The notes under the pieces: model-generated
What the model saw: only the letters and a program-made list of their open reading frames with translations
Told to the model about the DNA's origin: nothing
Databases searched by the model: none
Made by a program: the position numbers and the translations under genes
Assembly (NCBI RefSeq): GCF_009884975.1
Contig: NZ_CP041970.1
Location: 682,001 to 746,000, forward strand
Length of the DNA stretch: 64,000 nt
Direction of reading: 5' to 3'
From: Acinetobacter dispersus
GTDB lineage: Bacteria > Pseudomonadota > Gammaproteobacteria > Pseudomonadales > Moraxellaceae
Shown here: piece by piece, positions 1-10,415 of the stretch
Numbering within the stretch: position 1 is the first letter of the stretch
Layout of the letters: every line of letters starts with the position of its first letter

Positions 1-117
1 TTTCGTTTAGCGCACCATGAGAGTCTTAAAATAGAGCAGCAAAAAGCATTGAAAAAACTGGTTTTAAAATCTGAGCGTTTTAAGCAAGCTTGTCTGATCG
101 AAATCACAAAAATCTAA
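1..117 (+). CDS. 3' end of an unidentified gene (38 codons visible)
   Basis: The reading frame is open from base 1 and ends at TAA 115-117. It encodes 38 residues, lysine-rich, ending LIEITKI. An intrinsic terminator follows 19 bases later. Its position just upstream of the hut operon would suit a hut accessory or regulatory gene such as hutC or hutD. However, the visible tail does not match the C-terminal motifs I know for HutC (UTRA domain), so no function is assigned. The 5' part lies outside the window. Confidence 0.6.
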   Translation, partial: FRLAHHESLKIEQQKALKKLVLKSERFKQACLIEITKI

Positions 118-135
118 TTTTTTGCAAATTTCACG

Positions 136-169
136 AAACACATATGACTTCAGGTTGTATGTGTTTTTT
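136..169 (+). terminator. Intrinsic terminator after the upstream gene
   Basis: The stem AAACACATA (136-144) pairs with TATGTGTTT (158-166) across a 13-base loop and runs into a T tract. It separates the upstream gene from the hut promoter. Confidence 0.75.
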
Positions 170-276
170 ATTGCCGATCAAAAAATAAATCTATTTATTT
201 CATTAGCTTGTAATTTATTTTCATAAAAGAATTGAAAAGCATCTTTTCAATATAAAAGTTTTGTGTAGTATATGGA

Positions 277-286
277 TGTATATACA
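277..286 (+). promoter_or_regulatory. Putative HutC operator in the hut promoter
   Basis: TGTATATACA is a perfect 10-bp palindrome 70 bases before hutU. GntR/HutC-family repressors recognise TGTA-N2-TACA sites, and HutC is released by urocanate. A second looser TATACA lies at about 301-306. The stretch 170-355 otherwise holds only AT-rich promoter-like DNA. Repression of the whole operon by HutC is inferred from family knowledge; hutC itself is not identified in the window. Confidence 0.55.
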
Positions 287-355
287 AGTTAATACATTGC
301 TATACAGTAAAGCAGGTTAATTTGCTGATTCAAACTCAATGGAAGGAGTCCGATT

Positions 356-2032
356 GTGACAACAACGACAACAAAATTTCGTGATGTAGAAATTCGCGCA
401 CCACGTGGTACAAAGCTCAATGCAAAAAGTTGGTTAACAGAAGCACCGTTACGCATGCTAATGAACAATCTTGACCCTGATGTTGCAGAGAATCCAAAAG
501 AGCTTGTTGTTTACGGTGGTATCGGTCGTGCTGCACGTAACTGGGAATGTTTTGACAAGATCGTTGAAACACTAAAGAATTTAGAAACTGATGAAACCTT
601 GTTGGTCCAATCTGGTAAGCCTGTGGGTGTGTTTAAAACCCATAAAGATGCACCGCGTGTTTTGATTGCAAACTCGAATCTTGTTCCACATTGGGGAACG
701 TGGGAGCATTTCAATGAATTGGATGCTAAAGGTTTGGCAATGTATGGTCAGATGACAGCGGGTTCTTGGATTTATATTGGTAGCCAAGGCATTGTGCAAG
801 GCACTTACGAAACGTTTGTAGAAGCAGGTCGCCAACACTATAACGGTGATTTGACAGGTCGTTGGGTCTTGACTGCTGGTTTAGGTGGTATGGGCGGTGC
901 ACAACCTTTAGCTGCAACATTGGCAGGCGCATGCTCACTCAATATCGAATGCCAACAAAGCAGTATCGATTTCCGTTTACGTACGCGTTATGTCGATGAG
1001 CAAGCCACTGATTTAGATGATGCTTTGGCGCGTATTGAAAAATATACCAAAGAAGGTAAGGCTGTTTCGATTGCATTACATGGCAATGCAGCAGAAATCT
1101 TACCTGAATTAGTCCGTCGTGGCGTACATCCAGACATGGTGACTGACCAAACCAGCGCACATGATCCATTAAATGGTTATTTACCAATTGGCTGGACATG
1201 GGAAGAGTACCGTCAGCGTGCTAAAACTGAGCCAGAAGTTGTAGTTAAAGCAGCGAAACAATCGATGGCACAGCACGTTCAAGCGATGTTGGATTTCCAA
1301 AAAATGGGTGTTCCAACCTTTGACTATGGCAACAACATCCGTCAAATGGCACAAGATGAAGGCGTAGCAAATGCCTTTGATTTCCCAGGCTTCGTTCCTG
1401 CCTATATCCGTCCATTGTTCTGTCGTGGTGTTGGTCCATTCCGTTGGGCTGCACTTTCAGGTGATCCAGAAGATATCTATAAGACAGATGCCAAAGTAAA
1501 AGAACTCATTCCAGATGATGAACATTTACATCGCTGGTTAGATATGGCGCGTGAACGTATTAGCTTCCAAGGTTTACCAGCGCGTATTTGCTGGGTCGGC
1601 TTAGGTTTACGTGCAAAACTCGGTTTGGCATTTAATGAAATGGTGCGTAGTGGTGAACTTTCAGCACCTATCGTGATTGGTCGTGATCATCTAGATTCAG
1701 GTTCAGTGTCTAGTCCAAACCGTGAAACAGAATCAATGAAAGATGGTTCAGATGCCGTATCTGACTGGCCGTTATTAAATGCCTTGCTCAACACTGCTGG
1801 TGGTGCGACTTGGGTGTCATTACATCACGGCGGCGGTGTAGGTATGGGCTTCTCTCAACACTCAGGTGTGGTGATCGTATGTGATGGTACTGATGAAGCA
1901 GCAGCACGTATTGCACGTGTATTGACCAATGACCCTGCGACAGGGGTGATGCGTCATGCCGATGCGGGTTATGACATTGCGATTGATTGTGCCAAAGAGC
2001 AAGGCTTGAACTTGCCGATGATCACACAATAA
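356..2032 (+). CDS. hutU: Urocanate hydratase (urocanase)
   Basis: This cytosolic enzyme hydrates urocanate to 4-imidazolone-5-propionate, the second step of histidine breakdown, using tightly bound NAD+ as an electrophile. The 558 residues match the family length. A glycine-rich NAD-binding motif [12 protein letters not shown] is at about 175-186, and [12 protein letters not shown] carries the catalytic cysteine (Cys412 here, equivalent to Cys410 in Pseudomonas). The start is GTG behind a strong GGAAGGAG (341-348). It is the first gene of the hut operon. Here hutU precedes hutH, so step two is encoded before step one. Confidence 0.97.
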   Translation: MTTTTTKFRDVEIRAPRGTKLNAKSWLTEAPLRMLMNNLDPDVAENPKELVVYGGIGRAARNWECFDKIVETLKNLETDETLLVQSGKPVGVFKTHKDAPRVLIANSNLVPHWGTWEHFNELDAKGLAMYGQMTAGSWIYIGSQGIVQGTYETFVEAGRQHYNGDLTGRWVLTAGLGGMGGAQPLAATLAGACSLNIECQQSSIDFRLRTRYVDEQATDLDDALARIEKYTKEGKAVSIALHGNAAEILPELVRRGVHPDMVTDQTSAHDPLNGYLPIGWTWEEYRQRAKTEPEVVVKAAKQSMAQHVQAMLDFQKMGVPTFDYGNNIRQMAQDEGVANAFDFPGFVPAYIRPLFCRGVGPFRWAALSGDPEDIYKTDAKVKELIPDDEHLHRWLDMARERISFQGLPARICWVGLGLRAKLGLAFNEMVRSGELSAPIVIGRDHLDSGSVSSPNRETESMKDGSDAVSDWPLLNALLNTAGGATWVSLHHGGGVGMGFSQHSGVVIVCDGTDEAAARIARVLTNDPATGVMRHADAGYDIAIDCAKEQGLNLPMITQ

Positions 2033-2045
2033 ACAGACAAGGACA

Positions 2046-2083
2046 TTACGATGCTTTTTGCAATTGTGTAAGCAGCATCGTAA
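2046..2083 (+). other. Intercistronic hairpin between hutU and hutH
   Basis: The 10-bp stem TTACGATGCT (2046-2055) pairs with AGCATCGTAA (2074-2083). No T tract follows, so it is unlikely to be a full terminator. It may stabilise or process the polycistronic message. Confidence 0.5.
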
Positions 2084-2116
2084 GCGAACAATAGAGTGCA
2101 AAACAGGACGCCAATA

Positions 2117-3655
2117 ATGGAACTTCTAATTCAACCCGGCAAACTTAGCTTAGCAGATCTGCGCCACGCTTATTTAAATCCAATCAAAGTGAAACTCGAT
2201 GAAAGCGCTTCTGCTGGCATCAATGCGAGTGTTGCTTGTGTCGAACAAATCGTCAATGAAGGCCGTACTGCTTACGGGATCAATACAGGTTTTGGTTTAC
2301 TTGCATCAACTAAAATTGCACCAGAAGACTTAGAGCAATTACAGCGTTCTTTGGTGCTGTCACACGCTGCTGGCGTGGGCGAGCCGCTTGATGATGCGAT
2401 GGTGCGTCTGATTATGTTGCTTAAAGCAAATAGTTTGGCACGTGGCTTTTCTGGTATTCGCCGTAAAGTAATTGATGCGATTTTGGCGTTGATCAATGCA
2501 GAAGTTTATCCGCATATTCCATTAAAAGGTTCTGTTGGTGCTTCAGGTGACTTGGCACCACTGGCACACATGTCTTTGGTGTTATTAGGCGAAAGCAAAG
2601 CGCGTTATAAAGGTGAATGGTTACCTGCGGTTGAAGCACTTAAAATTGCGGGTTTAGAGCCAATTTCTTTAGCTGCGAAAGAAGGTTTAGCACTTTTAAA
2701 CGGGACACAAGTTTCTACAGCATACGCATTACGTGGTTTGTTTGAAGCAGAAGATTTATTTGCTGCTGCAACGGTGTGTGGTGGTTTAAGTGTTGAAGCC
2801 ATGTTGGGTTCACGTGCACCATTCGATGCGCGTATTCATGAAGTTCGCGGTCAACGTGGTCAAATTGATGTTGCTGCTGCATATCGTGACTTATTGACTG
2901 AATCGAGTGAAATTTCACATTCACATGAAGATTGTAGCAAGGTTCAAGACCCATACTCACTGCGTTGCCAACCTCAGGTGATGGGGGCGTGTTTGACTCA
3001 AATTCGTCAAGCTGCAGAAGTATTAGCAATTGAATCAAATGCTGTGTCGGATAACCCATTAGTCTTTGCAGCGGAAGGTGATGTGATTTCAGGTGGTAAC
3101 TTCCACGCTGAACCAGTGGCTATGGCTGCGGACAACCTTGCATTGGCAATTGCCGAAATTGGTTCACTATCAGAACGTCGTATTTCGATGATGATGGACC
3201 GTCATATGTCACAATTGCCGCCATTCTTGGTTGCCAATGGTGGCGTCAATTCAGGCTTCATGATTGCTCAAGTAACAGCCGCTGCGTTAGCAAGTGACAA
3301 TAAAGCACTTGCACATCCTGCCAGTGTTGATAGTTTACCGACCTCTGCAAATCAGGAAGACCATGTTTCTATGGCGCCGAATGCGGGCAAACGTTTGTGG
3401 TATATGGCTGACAACGTTCGCGGCATTCTTGCAGTTGAGTGGTTAGGGGCATGTCAGGGTCTTGATTTCCGTGAAGGTTTGAAGAGTTCTCCAAAACTTG
3501 AGCGTGCACGTAAAGTGTTGCGTGACCAAGTGCCTTATTACAGTGAAGATCGTTTCTTTGCGCCAGATATTGAGCAAGCGAGTGAATTGCTTGCAAGTGG
3601 CTGCTTGAACGAATTACTTATTCCACAGCTATTACCGAGTTTGTCTGAAGTGTGA
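2117..3655 (+). CDS. hutH: Histidine ammonia-lyase
   Basis: HutH removes ammonia non-oxidatively from L-histidine to give trans-urocanate, the entry step of the pathway. The Ala-Ser-Gly triad that cyclises into the MIO prosthetic group sits in [17 protein letters not shown], at about residues 142-144 with this start. I chose ATG 2117 over the longer frame from 2096 because MELLIQPG is the usual N-terminus and AGGA lies at 2105-2108. The resulting 512 residues match the family. YGINTGFG near the N-terminus is also conserved. It is the second gene of the hut operon. Confidence 0.97.
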   Translation: MELLIQPGKLSLADLRHAYLNPIKVKLDESASAGINASVACVEQIVNEGRTAYGINTGFGLLASTKIAPEDLEQLQRSLVLSHAAGVGEPLDDAMVRLIMLLKANSLARGFSGIRRKVIDAILALINAEVYPHIPLKGSVGASGDLAPLAHMSLVLLGESKARYKGEWLPAVEALKIAGLEPISLAAKEGLALLNGTQVSTAYALRGLFEAEDLFAAATVCGGLSVEAMLGSRAPFDARIHEVRGQRGQIDVAAAYRDLLTESSEISHSHEDCSKVQDPYSLRCQPQVMGACLTQIRQAAEVLAIESNAVSDNPLVFAAEGDVISGGNFHAEPVAMAADNLALAIAEIGSLSERRISMMMDRHMSQLPPFLVANGGVNSGFMIAQVTAAALASDNKALAHPASVDSLPTSANQEDHVSMAPNAGKRLWYMADNVRGILAVEWLGACQGLDFREGLKSSPKLERARKVLRDQVPYYSEDRFFAPDIEQASELLASGCLNELLIPQLLPSLSEV

Positions 3656-3719
3656 TCAATAAATCGGTCACATGGAGTGGCCGAATCTAACTAAATTTCC
3701 TCAAGGATTGGAGATTATA

Positions 3720-5132
3720 ATGTCACAACACTCCACATTACAGCGGGGGTTAAACACCCGCCATATTCGTTTTTTGGCATTGGGTTCAGCCATTGGGACA
3801 GGACTCTTTTACGGTTCGGCAACAGCCATCAAAATGGCAGGTCCGTCTGTATTAATCGCATATATCGTTGCAGGGATTGCAATTTATATCGTGATGCGCG
3901 CATTGGGTGAGATGGCTGTACATAATCCAGTATCGGGTTCATTCAGTCATTATGCCTCACAATATATTGGTCCACTTGCAGGTTTCACTACAGGCTGGAC
4001 CTACGTTTTTGAAATGATCATTGTGGCCTTGGCCGATGTCACCGCCTTCGGGATTTATATGGGGTTCTGGTACCCCGATGTGCCACGCTGGATCTGGATT
4101 CTGTCACTGATCATGTTCCTAGGGGCAATTAACCTGATTCATGTCAAAGTCTTTGGTGAACTGGAATTCTGGCTTTCAATTGTCAAAGTGACGGCGATTG
4201 TTGCGATGATTGTCGGTGGTTTAGGTTTAATGTTCTATGGTTTCCATGCGGATCATAGTGGTTTTACCACAGGCATTCAAAACTTGTGGATTCATGATGG
4301 TTTTATGCCAAATGGTATTGCCGGTTTAGTTGCTTGTTTATCTGTGGTGGTATTCGCGTTTGGTGGGATTGAGATTATCGGGATTACCGCAGGTGAATCA
4401 CAAGATCCGAAAACTTCTATTCCTAAAGCGATTAATGCGGTGCCAGTACGTATTCTGTTGTTCTATGTAATGACGATTTTTGTATTGATGTCGATTTTCC
4501 CATGGAATCAAATTGGTAGCCAAGGCAGTCCATTTGTACAGATCTTTGAAAATCTTGGGATTGGATCAGCGGCAACCGTTCTCAATATCGTGGTGATTAC
4601 TGCGGCGATCTCTGCGATCAATAGTGATGTATTTGGTGCTGGGCGTATGCTGTATGGTATGTCCAATCGTGGACAAGCACCAAAAGTATTCCAAAAAATC
4701 TCCAAAAATGGCGTGCCTTGGATGACGGTTGTGGTGATGGCAGGGGTGTTATTGATCGGTGTGTTACTGAACTATCTGATTCCTGAAAATGTATTCATCA
4801 TCATTGCTTCAATTGCGACCTTTGCTACGGTTTGGGTGTGGCTCATGATTTTACTTTCTCAAGTTGCGATGCGTCGTAAGTTGTCTAAAGCAGAAATCAA
4901 AGCCCTCGATTTCCCCGTGATTGGCTGGCCGTATGCCCCTGCATTTGCAATTGCTTTCATGTTGTTTATCTTGGCGATGATGGGATATTTCCCAGACTCC
5001 CGACCTGCAATTTATGTTGGCGCAACGTGGTTAGTTTTACTTTGGATTGCTTATACCATTTGGGTGAAGCCCAAGCAAAACACGGTAAAAGAAAATCAAA
5101 GCATGCAACAAAACATTGAAATGGAAAGTTAA
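3720..5132 (+). CDS. Amino-acid permease of the APC superfamily, likely histidine uptake (HutT/ProY-like)
   Basis: This integral inner-membrane protein has about twelve hydrophobic helices. It begins with the AAT-family signature [21 protein letters not shown], the substrate-binding unwound helix 1. Members import histidine, proline, GABA or aromatic amino acids by proton symport. Its place between hutH and hutI makes histidine the likely substrate; that is inference from context. I chose ATG 3720 (470 residues) because GGAG (3710-3713) lies six bases before it. The frame could extend back to 3672. Proline permease annotations are common for close relatives. Confidence 0.85.
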   Translation: MSQHSTLQRGLNTRHIRFLALGSAIGTGLFYGSATAIKMAGPSVLIAYIVAGIAIYIVMRALGEMAVHNPVSGSFSHYASQYIGPLAGFTTGWTYVFEMIIVALADVTAFGIYMGFWYPDVPRWIWILSLIMFLGAINLIHVKVFGELEFWLSIVKVTAIVAMIVGGLGLMFYGFHADHSGFTTGIQNLWIHDGFMPNGIAGLVACLSVVVFAFGGIEIIGITAGESQDPKTSIPKAINAVPVRILLFYVMTIFVLMSIFPWNQIGSQGSPFVQIFENLGIGSAATVLNIVVITAAISAINSDVFGAGRMLYGMSNRGQAPKVFQKISKNGVPWMTVVVMAGVLLIGVLLNYLIPENVFIIIASIATFATVWVWLMILLSQVAMRRKLSKAEIKALDFPVIGWPYAPAFAIAFMLFILAMMGYFPDSRPAIYVGATWLVLLWIAYTIWVKPKQNTVKENQSMQQNIEMES

Positions 5133-5140
5133 ATATCAAG

Positions 5141-5168
5141 CTGCTCAGGTGTCATCTCGCCTGAGCAG
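5141..5168 (+). other. Intercistronic hairpin before hutI
   Basis: CTGCTCAGG (5141-5149) pairs with CCTGAGCAG (5160-5168) across a 10-base loop. There is no T tract. The hutI ribosome-binding site AGAGGA follows directly, so the element could affect message stability or hutI translation. Confidence 0.5.
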
Positions 5169-5183
5169 TGAGAGGAACTGTGA

Positions 5184-6389
5184 ATGAAAAAGCTTTGGAA
5201 AAACTGTCATATTGCCACCATGCAAAATGGGCAATATTCCAGTATTGAACATGCTGCAATGGTCACTTCAGGGCAGCATATCCACTGGATTGGAACATTT
5301 GAAGATCTTCCTGCCGATGCTTATTCCGAAACCATTGATTTGAATGGCGCATGGGTCACACCGGGTTTGATTGATTGTCATACCCATAGTGTGTTTGGCG
5401 GCAACCGCAGTGTTGAGTTTGAAAAACGCTTGCAAGGTGTTAGCTATGCTGAAATTGCCGCTAGTGGCGGTGGGATTGCCAGTACGGTTCGTGCAACGCG
5501 TGAAGCCAGTGAACAAGAGTTGCTTGCATCGGCTTTGAAACGAGTTCGTTGCTTGCTTAAAGATGGTGTCACTACCATTGAGATTAAGTCAGGTTACGGT
5601 TTGGACTATGCCAATGAGCGGAAAATGCTGCGTGTGATTCGTCAGATTGCAGATACTTTGCCGATGACGGTTCGTAGTACCTGCTTGGCAGCACACGCGT
5701 TGCCACCTGAGTATAAAGATCAAAGCGATGCATATATTGAGCATATCTGCAATGAGATGCTGCCAAAACTGCATCAAGAAGGCTTGGTTGATGCAGTGGA
5801 TGCCTTTTGTGAATATTTGGCATTTTCTCCTGCACAAGTTGAACGTCTATTTAAAACAGCACAGTCTTTAAATCTTCCGATCAAGTTACATGCTGAGCAG
5901 TTATCTGCATTGGGCGGATCGAGTTTGGCTGCACGTTATCAAGCCTTATCGGCAGATCATTTAGAGTTTATGACTGAGGATGATGTTAAGGCGATGGCTG
6001 CTGCTGGAACGGTGGCGGTGTTATTACCGGGCGCATTCTATTTCTTGAGAGAAACCAAATATCCACCTTTAGACAGTTTGCATCAACATGGGGTACGCAT
6101 TGCGCTATCCAGTGACTTAAATCCAGGCACATCACCAGCCCTATCTTTACGCTTAATGATGAATATGGGGAGTACCTTATTCCGTCTAACACCTGAACAG
6201 ACTTTGGCAGGTGTGACAACGCATGCGGCGTATGCATTGGGTCTGCAAGAGACTCACGGCACTTTAGAGACTGGTAAAGTTGCAGACTTTATTGCTTGGG
6301 ATATTGAGCATCCATCCGAGATTTTTTATTGGTTGGGTGGCGATTTACCGAAGCGGATTATTCAGCATGGCAATGAAATCTCAATCTAA
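5184..6389 (+). CDS. hutI: Imidazolonepropionase
   Basis: HutI hydrolyses 4-imidazolone-5-propionate to N-formimidoyl-L-glutamate. It is an amidohydrolase-superfamily TIM barrel that binds one metal ion. The first metal site HTH lies at residues 66-68 in [24 protein letters not shown] and SADHLEFM supply later histidines, and [12 protein letters not shown] near residue 313 carries the conserved aspartate. The 401 residues are normal for the family. AGAGGA lies about seven bases before ATG 5184. It is the fourth gene of the hut operon. Confidence 0.96.
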   Translation: MKKLWKNCHIATMQNGQYSSIEHAAMVTSGQHIHWIGTFEDLPADAYSETIDLNGAWVTPGLIDCHTHSVFGGNRSVEFEKRLQGVSYAEIAASGGGIASTVRATREASEQELLASALKRVRCLLKDGVTTIEIKSGYGLDYANERKMLRVIRQIADTLPMTVRSTCLAAHALPPEYKDQSDAYIEHICNEMLPKLHQEGLVDAVDAFCEYLAFSPAQVERLFKTAQSLNLPIKLHAEQLSALGGSSLAARYQALSADHLEFMTEDDVKAMAAAGTVAVLLPGAFYFLRETKYPPLDSLHQHGVRIALSSDLNPGTSPALSLRLMMNMGSTLFRLTPEQTLAGVTTHAAYALGLQETHGTLETGKVADFIAWDIEHPSEIFYWLGGDLPKRIIQHGNEISI

Positions 6390-6423
6390 CAGCGAAGCTC
6401 ATTTTTAAAGGGTGCTAGACATA

Positions 6424-7344
6424 ATGAATTATTCATTTACATGGCAGGGACGTAAAGATGGTGAGGGTGCTGAACACTTAAGGATTCACCAAGTCGTCAA
6501 TACCACACCACGAGCTGATTATGCCTTGATTGGCTTTAGCTCGGATGAGGGCGTTAAGCGTAACAAAGGGCGCTTGGGTGCAGCAGATGCACCTGACAGT
6601 ATTCGTGCGCAATTGGCTAATTTACCTGTGCATCAACCAGTCACCATTGCAGATATTGGCACAGTGGTATGTGACGGCTCAAAACTGGAACAAGCACAGG
6701 CTGAATTGGCTGAACAAGTTGAAAGAAGCCTCAAACAGGGCATGAAGCCGATTGTGTTAGGGGGTGGCCATGAGGTGGCTTTTGGTAGCTTCTCAGGTCT
6801 GTTTCAATATCTGCAAAATCATGAGCCGAATAAGAAGATCGGCATCATCAATTTCGATGCACATTTCGACTTGCGTGAAGCTGAACAGGTGACTTCTGGC
6901 ACACCTTTTTTAAATGCAGCAAAACTGTCTGAACAGCATCAGCAAGAATTTAATTATTTGTGCATTGGCGTAGCGAAACATTCAAACACCAAGGTTTTAT
7001 TTGAAACCGCAGATCGGCTGAATTGTACTTATATTTACGATTATGAGTTGCAGCAACAAAATGTTGAAACTTTAATCGAAAAGTTGACAGCTTTTACCGG
7101 AAAAGTTGACTATTTGTATATTACAGTTGATCTTGATGTATTTAGTGCTAGCATTGCGCCAGGTGTAAGCGCACCTGCGGTTAAAGGGATTGATTTATCC
7201 GTCTTTGACCCATTACTAGAGGCCATTAAGGAAACCGGAAAGATTAAAGTTTTTGATGTGGCGGAATGTAATCCACGGTTTGATTTGGATAGTAGAACTG
7301 CCAAATTAGCCGCTTATATAATTTTTAACTACATATTTGATTGA
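6424..7344 (+). CDS. hutG: Formimidoylglutamase (formiminoglutamate hydrolase)
   Basis: HutG belongs to the arginase/ureohydrolase family and splits formimidoylglutamate into glutamate and formamide with a binuclear manganese centre. All metal motifs are present: GGGHE near residue 115, DAHFDLR near 145, and DLDVFSASIAPGVSAP. The frame is open from GTG 6412, but ATG 6424 gives the usual N-terminus MNYSFTW and 306 residues; AAGGG lies at about 6408-6412. This gene makes the five-step/four-enzyme route end in glutamate and formamide, not formylglutamate. Confidence 0.94.
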   Translation: MNYSFTWQGRKDGEGAEHLRIHQVVNTTPRADYALIGFSSDEGVKRNKGRLGAADAPDSIRAQLANLPVHQPVTIADIGTVVCDGSKLEQAQAELAEQVERSLKQGMKPIVLGGGHEVAFGSFSGLFQYLQNHEPNKKIGIINFDAHFDLREAEQVTSGTPFLNAAKLSEQHQQEFNYLCIGVAKHSNTKVLFETADRLNCTYIYDYELQQQNVETLIEKLTAFTGKVDYLYITVDLDVFSASIAPGVSAPAVKGIDLSVFDPLLEAIKETGKIKVFDVAECNPRFDLDSRTAKLAAYIIFNYIFD

Positions 7345-7376
7345 TGGATCATGTGAATTCATCAAAAGGTTAAAAC

Positions 7377-8648
7377 ATGTCTAATTTATCTTATGTCTCT
7401 CAAAATGACGGTCCATGGGCAACTTATCTTGAACAGATCGAGCGTGTTGCTCCATATCTAGATGGTTTAGAAGACTATGTGGACACATTGAAGCGCCCAA
7501 AACGTGCTTTGATTGTCGACGTGCCAATTGTTATGGACGATGGCACAATTCGTCATTTTGAAGGTTATCGTGTACAACACAACTTGTCACGTGGTCCGGG
7601 TAAAGGCGGTATTCGCTATCACCCAGATGTAGATTTAAATGAAGTAATGGCACTTTCAGCATGGATGACAATTAAAACTGCAGTGGTAAATTTACCATTC
7701 GGCGGTGCAAAAGGTGGCATCCGTGTTGATCCGCGTCAACTTTCACCACGTGAATTAGAACGTTTGACACGTCGCTATACCAGTGAAATCAGCCATATCA
7801 TTGGCCCACAAAAAGATATCCCTGCACCAGACGTGGGTACCAATCCAAACGTGATGGGTTGGATCATGGATACTTATTCATCTGGTCAAGGTCATACAGT
7901 GACTGGTGTTGTAACGGGTAAACCGGTACACCTCGGTGGTTCTCTTGGTCGTATTAAAGCGACAGGCCGTGGTGTATTTATCACAGGTCAACAAGTAGCT
8001 GAAAAAATCAAATTACCTTTAGACGGTGCGAAAATCGCGGTTCAAGGTTTTGGTAACGTAGGTAGCGAAGCTGCATATTTGTTTGCAGACTCGAAATCAA
8101 TCATCGTGACGATTCAAGATCACACAGGTACGATTTTCAACCCTGAAGGGATCGATCTTGCTGCATTAAAAACTCACATGGAAACTCACCAAGGTGTGGG
8201 TGGCTTTGCTGGTGCGCAAGTGATCAGTGATGAAGAGTTCTGGAATGTAGAGATGGATATTTTGATCCCTGCTGCATTAGAAAGCCAAATCACAGTTGAA
8301 CGTGCTCAAAAATTAACTGCGAAGTTAGTGCTTGAAGGCGCGAACGGCCCAACATTCCCTGAAGCGGATGATGTTTTAGTTCAACGTGGTATCACTGTTG
8401 TACCTGACGTGATCTGTAATGCGGGTGGTGTAACCGTATCTTACTTCGAATGGGTTCAAGATATGTCGAGCTACTTCTGGTCTGAAGAAGAAATTAATGA
8501 AAGACTGGATAAGTTGATGATTCAAGCCATTAACGATGTATGGCACAAATCAAGCGAAAAAGAATGTACTTTACGTACAGCAGCCTTCATTTTAGGTTGT
8601 GAGCGTATCTTAAAAGCACGTAAAGAGCGTGGTATCTTCCCAGGTTAA
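7377..8648 (+). CDS. gdhA: Glutamate dehydrogenase (Glu/Leu/Phe/Val dehydrogenase family)
   Basis: This enzyme oxidatively deaminates glutamate to 2-oxoglutarate and ammonia, or runs in reverse. The substrate motif [11 protein letters not shown] (about 73-83) and the catalytic lysine in PFGGAKGGI (Lys112) are intact. A Rossmann fingerprint GFGNVG follows. The 423 residues match the hexameric bacterial enzymes. It starts 32 bases after hutG on the same strand, so read-through from hut is possible and would convert the end product glutamate into a TCA intermediate. NAD versus NADP preference cannot be read reliably. Confidence 0.93.
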   Translation: MSNLSYVSQNDGPWATYLEQIERVAPYLDGLEDYVDTLKRPKRALIVDVPIVMDDGTIRHFEGYRVQHNLSRGPGKGGIRYHPDVDLNEVMALSAWMTIKTAVVNLPFGGAKGGIRVDPRQLSPRELERLTRRYTSEISHIIGPQKDIPAPDVGTNPNVMGWIMDTYSSGQGHTVTGVVTGKPVHLGGSLGRIKATGRGVFITGQQVAEKIKLPLDGAKIAVQGFGNVGSEAAYLFADSKSIIVTIQDHTGTIFNPEGIDLAALKTHMETHQGVGGFAGAQVISDEEFWNVEMDILIPAALESQITVERAQKLTAKLVLEGANGPTFPEADDVLVQRGITVVPDVICNAGGVTVSYFEWVQDMSSYFWSEEEINERLDKLMIQAINDVWHKSSEKECTLRTAAFILGCERILKARKERGIFPG

Positions 8649-8669
8649 TACTGGCTGAATATCATCAGA

Positions 8670-8707
8670 GCGACCTTAAGGTGTAAACTTTTAAGGTCGT
8701 TTTTTTA
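8670..8707 (+). terminator. Intrinsic terminator after gdhA
   Basis: CGACCTTAA (8671-8679) pairs with TTAAGGTCG (8691-8699) and a run of seven or more T follows. It closes the hut-gdhA block and faces the convergent SDR gene. Confidence 0.85.
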
Positions 8708-8715
8708 TTGTGGAA

Positions 8716-9543
8716 TCAATCCAGAAAGAAATCTTTTTGTAGCTGGGTGTTGCCACTGACACAGGCATACTGAGTGAAATCAGTGATCCCGATACGCCCC
8801 AACGCTTGTTCATCGGTGAGGCTTTGTCCAGTCAGTTCACCTTTTGTCGTACTGTAAATCGCAAATGCCGCATCTGCCATAATTTCTGGCTTTCGGCTGA
8901 GTTGTTGCGTATTTTCCTCACCTAAATTCTTAGAAACTGCTGCTGTTGCGATATAGGTCTCAGGCCATAAGGTATTACATGAAATACCATAGTGACGGAA
9001 CTCTTCTGCCATACCTAGCGTCAGAATCGTCATACCATATTTAGACAAGGCATAAGGCGAGAGCATACCTAACCATTTCGGTGACATATTCACAGGTGGC
9101 GATAAGCTTAAAATATGCGGATCTTTTGCTTGTTTGAGATAGGGTAAAGCGGCCTGCGCACAAATAAAGGTTGCACGATGGTTAATGGTTTGGATCAGGT
9201 CATATTGTTTTAATGAGGTGGCTTCGACTCCTGTGAGTGCAATCGCACCTGCATTATTAATCAGCACATCAATGCCACCAAAGTTCTTGGCTGCTTGTTG
9301 CATGGCAGCATGGATTTGCTGTTCATCTCGTACATCTAAAATTAAGGGCAGTGCTTTGCCACCAGCAGCTTCAATCTCTTCGGCGACGCTATAAATCGTG
9401 CCTGTTAATTTGGCTGTTTCCACTTCGGTTTTTGCTGCAATGACAACATTTGCCCCGGCTTGTGCTGCTTTCAGCGCAATGGCTCTGCCAATTCCTCGGC
9501 TGCCACCGGTAATAAAAATGGTTTTTCCTTGCATATTACTCAT
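8716..9543 (-). CDS. Short-chain dehydrogenase/reductase (HSDL2-like)
   Basis: This is a cytosolic NAD(P)-dependent oxidoreductase of 275 residues. The Rossmann motif TGGSRGIGRAIA is near residue 12, NNAG at about 90, and the catalytic YALSK follows LSLSPPVNMSPKWLG. The SPP-N-W element resembles hydroxysteroid dehydrogenase-like 2 proteins, but the SCP2 sterol-carrier domain of animal HSDL2 is absent. It is translated 36 bases after the enoyl-CoA hydratase gene, so both probably act on the same acyl or terpenoid substrate. AGGACA precedes the ATG. The substrate is unknown. Confidence 0.85.
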   Translation of the reverse strand: MSNMQGKTIFITGGSRGIGRAIALKAAQAGANVVIAAKTEVETAKLTGTIYSVAEEIEAAGGKALPLILDVRDEQQIHAAMQQAAKNFGGIDVLINNAGAIALTGVEATSLKQYDLIQTINHRATFICAQAALPYLKQAKDPHILSLSPPVNMSPKWLGMLSPYALSKYGMTILTLGMAEEFRHYGISCNTLWPETYIATAAVSKNLGEENTQQLSRKPEIMADAAFAIYSTTKGELTGQSLTDEQALGRIGITDFTQYACVSGNTQLQKDFFLD

Positions 9544-9579
9544 GTCGATGTCCTATATTTAATTTTTATCAATATGTCG

Positions 9580-10296
9580 TTAAATCATAAAAGGATGTGC
9601 AAATTTTTCTGGATTGTATAACTGTCGTTGTTTGGCAATCTCAACAATACGGTGGCGCAACTGACGTTTGATTACGGCGTAGGTTAGACGATGCTTTTGT
9701 GACATCTCTTCAGCAAATTTAAATACTTCAGCATTTAATGATTCGGCAGGATGAATCTGATGAACCACATGTGCGTCTAAGCATTCGATCCCAGTCATGG
9801 ATTTGCCTGTTAAGGACATTTCCCAAATCGCATGTTGATTGGGAAGGAGTTGCACAATTTCTGCAATACAGTCGGTAAAAGGAATGGTCAGTTTGACTTC
9901 AGGAAAGCAAAAACGTCCTTTGTCTGCCCGCATCAAGCGGAAGTCACATGCAGATGCCAAGATTGCACCACCTGCATAAGCATTGCCATTAATTGCCGCA
10001 ATGACAGGAAGGTTAAGCAAAGCCAAGCGTAGCAGCATATTTTCCAGTTGCGTGGTAAAAGCTTTTTTATCTTGCATGGATTGCTGCATTAACCAAGCGA
10101 GGTCTAAGCCATTGCAAAACGTTTTGGGATGGTCGCTTTGAATGACTAGGCAAGCATTATGCGAATGGCGCTCGATCTCATCAAAGATCTCGATATATTC
10201 ATTCAGCACCTCTTGATTTAAGACATTGTCCTGATCGCCATTGGTTAAGGTAAGAACATAAATAGACTGCTGTTGATTAAGCGTCATGGTGGTCAT
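9580..10296 (-). CDS. Enoyl-CoA hydratase/isomerase family protein
   Basis: This 238-residue crotonase-fold protein acts on CoA thioesters. The oxyanion-hole segments are visible: TFCNGLDLAWL near residue 60, and NAYAGGAILASACDFRL near 105 followed by FCFPEVKLTIPF. The expected catalytic glutamate position reads FPEVKL, so a Glu is present there. It is short compared with classical hydratases (about 257). It is first in a two-gene unit with the SDR gene and diverges from the AraC regulator at 10416. The specific reaction is not known. Confidence 0.85.
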   Translation of the reverse strand: MTTMTLNQQQSIYVLTLTNGDQDNVLNQEVLNEYIEIFDEIERHSHNACLVIQSDHPKTFCNGLDLAWLMQQSMQDKKAFTTQLENMLLRLALLNLPVIAAINGNAYAGGAILASACDFRLMRADKGRFCFPEVKLTIPFTDCIAEIVQLLPNQHAIWEMSLTGKSMTGIECLDAHVVHQIHPAESLNAEVFKFAEEMSQKHRLTYAVIKRQLRHRIVEIAKQRQLYNPEKFAHPFMI

Positions 10297-10415
10297 TGAA
10301 GCGCTTCCTCATTCTGCGATGGTTGATTGATTGCAGTCATTATTTCGAATAAAACACTCGCACAATAGGTGTGACTATGCCATATTGATGATCATTTTAG
10401 GACAGTGGGTGTGCG

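Noticed and set aside
1413..1427. Cysteine in the hutU motif [10 protein letters not shown] as the catalytic residue
   Set aside because: The catalytic cysteine of urocanase is in the later [12 protein letters not shown] motif (Cys412 here).
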